Below are positions 8,286 to 11,909 of a stretch of 11,909 nt of DNA, one piece after another. The stretch comes from Batrachochytrium dendrobatidis JAM81 (lineage: Eukaryota > Chytridiomycota > Chytridiomycetes > Rhizophydiales). Location of the stretch: NCBI RefSeq assembly GCF_000203795.2, contig NW_006281113.1, positions 482,498-494,406 of the forward strand, read 5' to 3'. How positions within the stretch are numbered: position 1 is the stretch's first letter; each line of letters begins with the position of its first letter. The notes under the pieces are model-generated. The model was not told the origin of the DNA and did no database searches. It saw nothing but the letters and a program-made list of their open reading frames with translations. Position numbers and translations under genes: made by a program.

Positions 8286-8972
8286 ATGAAACTCGCAGTC
8301 ACAGTATTGGCATCAATCTTGTTTGCTTGCTCGGTCACTACAGCCAAACCAGTCAATCCCAGTGCAACTACAAGTGCAACTACAAGTGCAACTACAAGTG
8401 CTGAAGCTAGCACTTCAACCGTCATCCCAACTGCAACTGAAAGTGACGAATCTAAGCATCGGGTACTTTCTTATGAAGGATCTGAATTTTCAGTTGATCT
8501 TAGTAAACTCTCAAAGGATGATGTGAAGTTGATCAAAGAATATCTAGAAAAGGATCAAAAACGTGAAAAGGCAAAGAAAGCGTGCGACTCGGCCAAATCT
8601 GAAGAGCTCAATCAAGAAGAATTGTTAAGACGCCTAAGTGGAAAGAATTACAAACTGTCACTAAAATATTCGAACAGGAATGATCCAGTGTATCAAGAAA
8701 AGAAAAGAGAAATTAAACAGAAGCTTAATGAAGAGAACGAAAAATTATTCAGCCTTCAACAAAAGCGTCTGAAACTCGATAAAAATCTTTATCACGCTGG
8801 CTTGTTGCTTCATATGGCCAGAAAAGAACTTGCAGATCTCCTGTTCCAAAATGGTCCAAGTACAGCATCACTTTATTCTCGAATCAAATTTCTGAAATCA
8901 AATCCCAGTTTTGTTGAAGATATTTACCAATCTTTTATTCTCCGACTAAACAAACAGTCGGGATCGGAGTAA
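8286..8972 (+). CDS. Small secreted protein, lineage-specific Batrachochytrium-like family (C-terminus possibly truncated)
   Basis: The 228-aa product starts MKLAVTVLASILFACSVTTA, a clear signal peptide with likely cleavage after A20, so it should be secreted. A Ser/Thr/Ala linker follows (residues 26-50), built on an SATT tandem repeat. Residues about 68-185 are charged and strongly helical (many Lys/Glu with spaced Leu), probably coiled coil. Only one cysteine (C100) is left after cleavage. The style matches secreted families expanded in Batrachochytrium and thought to act at the host interface; the molecular function is unknown. The start is the first ATG, 72 bp after a TATA box. The stop TAA at 8970 is followed in the same frame by a further Ser-rich tail, so this end may be a nonsense truncation. 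A GTAAGC at 8969 might instead be a splice donor. It converges with the other secreted gene at 10690-11550. Confidence 0.7.
   Translation: MKLAVTVLASILFACSVTTAKPVNPSATTSATTSATTSAEASTSTVIPTATESDESKHRVLSYEGSEFSVDLSKLSKDDVKLIKEYLEKDQKREKAKKACDSAKSEELNQEELLRRLSGKNYKLSLKYSNRNDPVYQEKKREIKQKLNEENEKLFSLQQKRLKLDKNLYHAGLLLHMARKELADLLFQNGPSTASLYSRIKFLKSNPSFVEDIYQSFILRLNKQSGSE
8361..8402 (+). repeat. 12-bp tandem repeat encoding SATT
   Basis: Three exact copies of AGTGCAACTACA plus a partial AGTGCT lie in frame just after the signal peptide. Such in-frame repeats change copy number easily and would vary the linker length between alleles. Confidence 0.8.
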
Positions 8973-9206
8973 GCCTCTACTAGTGGAACCCAGAACAAAT
9001 CAAAACATCATAAAAGTCCATCATCATCAAGCAAAACGTCTACAGACCAACCCACTCAAACATCATCCAGTACACAAAAATCTTCCAAATCTTCCAAATC
9101 CCATTCTTGATTTTCTCGTTTATGGAAAACTTCCAAATCCAAGAATGAGCGCAAATCATTTTCGAGTCCACCCAGTTCTGAAGATTCAGATGAATCACCC
9201 GTTTGA
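8973..9206 (+). pseudogene. In-frame continuation of the secreted-protein gene behind two stops
   Basis: After TAA at 8970-8972 the same frame runs 45 codons, rich in Ser, Lys, Thr and Gln, to TGA at 9108-9110. It then runs 31 more codons, with a basic Ser/Lys stretch and an acidic end, to TGA at 9204-9206. This composition is what the C-terminal tails of such secreted proteins look like, and AATAAA follows only 53 nt later. Either two nonsense mutations shortened the protein, or the first stop is removed by splicing: a 63-nt GTAAGC...AAG intron (8969-9031) would skip TAA and keep the frame. The second TGA would still end translation. Confidence 0.5.
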
Positions 9207-9258
9207 TTTGATTGCTAATCTGAACTGGTTTCGACTGACTCGATTGTGTTTTTATTTG

Positions 9259-9264
9259 AATAAA
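9259..9264 (+). terminator. Polyadenylation signal AATAAA
   Basis: A canonical AATAAA lies 53 nt after the last in-frame stop (9206) and 287 nt after the first (8972). It fits a transcript that includes the tail region. Confidence 0.5.
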
Positions 9265-10689
9265 ATACGATATGATACAATATGATTACCATTTGATATT
9301 TGATATTGGATATTGGATTTGCATGCATTGTATCTGATTATTGTAAACAGTCTTGGTTGGCATGATATCATAGTGTACATTGAGACTTGTATTTCCAACA
9401 CAATACAATACAATACAGTTGATCATATATTGCATAGTTGTACACATTGATGATGCTGACATGCATGTGTGTATTGTGTCGATATGATATTGCTTGTCAA
9501 TATGACATGACATGCAATACCAACAATAGTCATGTGTACAGTATCAATATGTTGCACAACTGTAATCCAAACAGGTCAACACATGCCACATTGTAGCAAT
9601 GCAACCAACTTGGTACAGCACATGTCAACATACATGTAGTGTAGTGTAGTATACACTAGTAGTGATGATTCGACCAACGACATGCATGGTTGTAATATTA
9701 TACATGAAACCACATGCTCATGTCCATGTCCATGACTATGGTTATAGTGACATACAGTGTTACAATGATGGGCCAGCAACAATGTGATGGAACTGGATGT
9801 GCAATATCAAAACCATGCTCAGAATACGTCATATAACGACAACTTGCAGTCGTATTGACATAAATGGATCACTAAATAACAGTGTCGTGGACTGATTGAC
9901 AATACAGCGGTATTGTTGGTGGTGATTGACATGCAAACAATAGTTACATTACTGACATGTACAACCATTGTTGTTGAACTAGATCGCGATCGTATTCGAG
10001 ATTCAGAACACAACAAATGTACAGAGTTGTATTGACAACATCGATAGTCAAGCACAACATATCGATTGCAATACATGAATCCGAGTCCAAATTTGATGAT
10101 CGTACAATGTATGATTACTAAGAGTGCACAACGTGTAGATTCAACACTATAGTCTGATTGTGTGTCATGATGGTTGTTATAATCAAACACGCAATTGCAG
10201 TCAATGTGTAGTAACCATTGTATATTGCAATGCATAACACAGTCACTGCATGATGGATATCAAAATGATTCATTTGACACGAATACGGTTGTCAATACAA
10301 CACCATCAATACCACACCACATATATTACATTGTAAACTGTCATAAAACAACACTAATTGACCAATATCAAACCAGTTGATGTTGCAATCTACATCCGAC
10401 TTTGAACAAGTGTATTGATACGTTTGTTGTACAATACACGACATGGTCAGTTGATGATATCATGCAACTGACAAGTGATTGCAAGTCTGACTGATAGTTA
10501 CAATCAACACTGGTTGTTATCAAGTCATTAATGTATATGTAATAAACCGTGTCAATGTATCAATCAACAATCCATTAACTGTCAATGTAATACTCAACAC
10601 AATATACACAAACATGCAATACAAAATCAATATTATAATTTTTGGTTCATTTACAATACTTGCAAATATCAACAAAATAAAGTTTAAAA
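9265..10689. other. 1.4-kb spacer between convergent genes
   Basis: No gene is supported. The longest frame, 138 codons on the minus strand (10235 to 9819), is Cys/His/Tyr-rich without domain or signal and is probably chance. Short simple repeats are present: ATTTGATATTGGATATTGGAT near 9290-9320, CAATACAATACAATAC near 9401, GTAGTGTAGTGTAGT near 9637, and CATGTCCATGTCCATG near 9718. A GATCGCGATC palindrome lies near 9982. Confidence 0.45.
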
Positions 10690-11550
10690 TTATTCAAAAT
10701 CTTCGAGTTTCAAAAGCGTCTTCAAAATCCGATTCCGCTCCTGATTCTGCTTTTCCATCAAATCTTTCAATCGTTGTCTTGCCTTTACTATTCTGTCATT
10801 TGGTGAAATACACTCTTCTCTCAATATATTTTGGATTTCTGGCTTATGCTTTGGTTCAGATATCTTTTCGCCTCTTGCCAACGCTGACTTTTGTTTCAAT
10901 TCAATAGTTACATAATCATAATAGGCTTGGCATTTCTCTCGTATTTCTCTAGACGTCTCGATTTCTTTCAAGTCAAGTGCGTTCTGATCTTGGGTCGATA
11001 GAGTCTTTTGATTTAAGCCAGTAATGCCAGACTTGGATTTATCAGTTGGTTGTTTTCGACTTTGTTTGAAAGTACTTGGACTAGGTTGATTTACTGGCTG
11101 TTGCTGACCTTTTTTGCAAGTGTCAGAATTGATTAGATCCATTATGTCTTGCCATTGCTCTTCGGAAGTGCCTGGATCAAGTTTATCAGTTGGACGTTTT
11201 CGACCCTGGCTGTAAGTGTTTGAACTAGGTTGACCTATTGACTGTTGCTGACCTTTTTTGGGAGTATTCGAGTCAGCTATATCAAACAGTTCTTTCCAGT
11301 CATTGAGGGTGTCTGAACCAACTTCATCTATTAGGTATTGCCAATATTTGTCGGAGATGCTTAGACCGGGTTGAATAACTATGTTTTGCCAGTTTTGGTC
11401 AGAAGTGTTTGGACTGGGTTCATTAGTTGGACCAGACACTTGACTGGAAGTGCCTGATGTTTGGGGCGGACTATTGTTATCAGTCGGTATCAGTATTGCA
11501 TTAGCGGTTGCTGTCGCACTCAGTACGAGTAAAATATCAACCAATTTCAT
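10690..11550 (-). CDS. Small secreted protein with degenerate tandem repeats, Batrachochytrium-like family
   Basis: The 286-aa product starts MKLVDILLVLSATATANA, a signal peptide with likely cleavage at ANA|I (residue 18). I chose ATG at 11550; the frame extends four codons upstream only through a TTG. Residues 20-185 form a low-complexity Ser/Pro/Gln/Asn region with a W-Q/K-x-hydrophobic unit recurring at W54, W70, W85 and W133. Two longer units (85-132 and 133-181) share KKGQQQ, QPS and R-K/R-x-PTDK. Residues about 190-286 are charged and helical, ending in a coiled-coil-like segment (253-286). Cysteines are at 145, 207 and 247. The signal peptide and linker style strongly recall secreted families expanded in Batrachochytrium, but no biochemical function is known to me. 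It is transcribed towards the other secreted-protein gene, shares with it the layout signal peptide, linker, helical domain, and appears intact. Confidence 0.75.
   Translation of the reverse strand: MKLVDILLVLSATATANAILIPTDNNSPPQTSGTSSQVSGPTNEPSPNTSDQNWQNIVIQPGLSISDKYWQYLIDEVGSDTLNDWKELFDIADSNTPKKGQQQSIGQPSSNTYSQGRKRPTDKLDPGTSEEQWQDIMDLINSDTCKKGQQQPVNQPSPSTFKQSRKQPTDKSKSGITGLNQKTLSTQDQNALDLKEIETSREIREKCQAYYDYVTIELKQKSALARGEKISEPKHKPEIQNILREECISPNDRIVKARQRLKDLMEKQNQERNRILKTLLKLEDFE
11008..11298 (-). repeat. Two tandem ~145-bp coding repeats
   Basis: The units 11155-11298 and 11008-11154 encode residues 85-132 and 133-181 of the secreted protein. At DNA level they share long similar stretches such as TGTTGCTGACCTTTTTTG. 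They mark an internal duplication that has since diverged, and a likely site of length variation. Confidence 0.65.
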
Positions 11551-11640
11551 CAGATTGATCAATGGGCTTAAACAATTGGTACAAAAGTAGTGTTGAAACT
11601 GATGTTGATTATGAAACTCGAAGCATTCGATTGTATTTGT

Positions 11641-11650
11641 TTTTGTATAT
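11641..11650 (-). promoter_or_regulatory. Candidate TATA box of the minus-strand secreted gene
   Basis: On the minus strand ATATACAAAA lies about 91-100 bp upstream of the ATG at 11550. It is not a perfect TATAAA, so this is tentative. Confidence 0.3.
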
Positions 11651-11909
11651 CAAGTCAATCCTTTTAGGTTAACTCATGGCACAGAGTTATTTGGTTTTTG
11701 TGATGAGCCAATATCAAATCACAATATAATGTTATTCATAATATGATGCTTTTACGACCCTTTGATCAGGTATGTTGAAAAGCACCCTTTGAGTGTTGTG
11801 TAATCGCAAACACTTTTACAATCGTATTCATGTAAAATGGTTCACTTTATTCATTTTGCTTGTATTCTGCATTGTAATATGCAATGGTTACTACACATTG
11901 ACTGCATTG
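11651..11909. other. Upstream spacer of the minus-strand gene
   Basis: No gene is seen. On the minus strand it holds two AAGGGT words (within 11756-11763 and 11783-11789), similar to the AGGGTG pair upstream of the other secreted-protein gene. Confidence 0.35.

Noticed and set aside
8969..8985. GT...AG pair of 17 nt around the TAA of the first secreted gene
   Set aside because: It is too short to be spliced; the 63-nt alternative ending at 9031 was kept as a hypothesis instead.
8969..9045. 77-nt intron from GTAAGC to TCTACAG
   Set aside because: It would shift into a frame with an Ile/Phe/Gln-rich tail unlike the Ser-rich tail in the original frame.
9819..10235. 138-codon minus-strand frame in the spacer
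   Set aside because: It has no domain, signal peptide, TATA box or splice signal, and a Cys/His/Tyr-rich composition like other chance frames in this spacer.
11551..11562. Four extra N-terminal residues of the minus-strand secreted protein
   Set aside because: The upstream start would be TTG; ATG at 11550 begins a typical MKL signal peptide.

Overview
The window looks like nuclear DNA of a chytrid fungus, most likely Batrachochytrium (B. dendrobatidis or a close relative). Three things support this. There are spliceosomal intron signals (GTAAGT donor, TTTGACAG acceptor). There is a full-length Crinkler (CRN)-type effector gene with a P-loop NTPase and a nuclease domain. There are two short secreted proteins with MKL-type signal peptides and Ser/Thr/Pro-rich linkers, of the kind expanded in Batrachochytrium. 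The species call rests on recognition of family style, not on a database search.

Layout. Positions 1-577 hold the 3' end of an unrecognised intron-containing gene (+). Positions 748-1335 hold a short open frame with a strong coiled-coil register. From about 1298 to 2263 there is a decayed coding tract: one frame is interrupted ten times, always by TGA. A diverged ~316-bp repeat with LTR-like features lies at 2258-2573, and a second copy in the same orientation at 6974-7290. Between them sits the only large intact gene, a 745-aa Crinkler (3186-5423, +), preceded by a pyrimidine-rich leader. The rest of the space between the repeats (5424-6973) and most of 7291-8213 is gene-poor DNA rich in short inverted and tandem repeats.

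The right third holds two convergent genes for small secreted proteins: 8286-8972 (+) and 10690-11550 (-). The first has an in-frame continuation of its Ser-rich tail behind two stop codons, ending at 9206 just before an AATAAA signal, so its 3' end is either eroded or spliced. About 1.4 kb of repeat-like spacer separates the two genes. The second protein contains degenerate tandem repeats.

Taken together this is an accessory, gene-sparse, repeat-rich effector compartment. The genes do not form a pathway. What they share is a probable role at the host interface: one nucleus-type Crinkler effector and two secreted proteins. The most interesting point is that the Crinkler lies between direct LTR-like repeats with a possible (4 of 5) target-site duplication, which would make it cargo of a composite mobile unit. 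CpG-type transitions dominate the visible differences between the repeat copies and could also explain the TGA-only stops.
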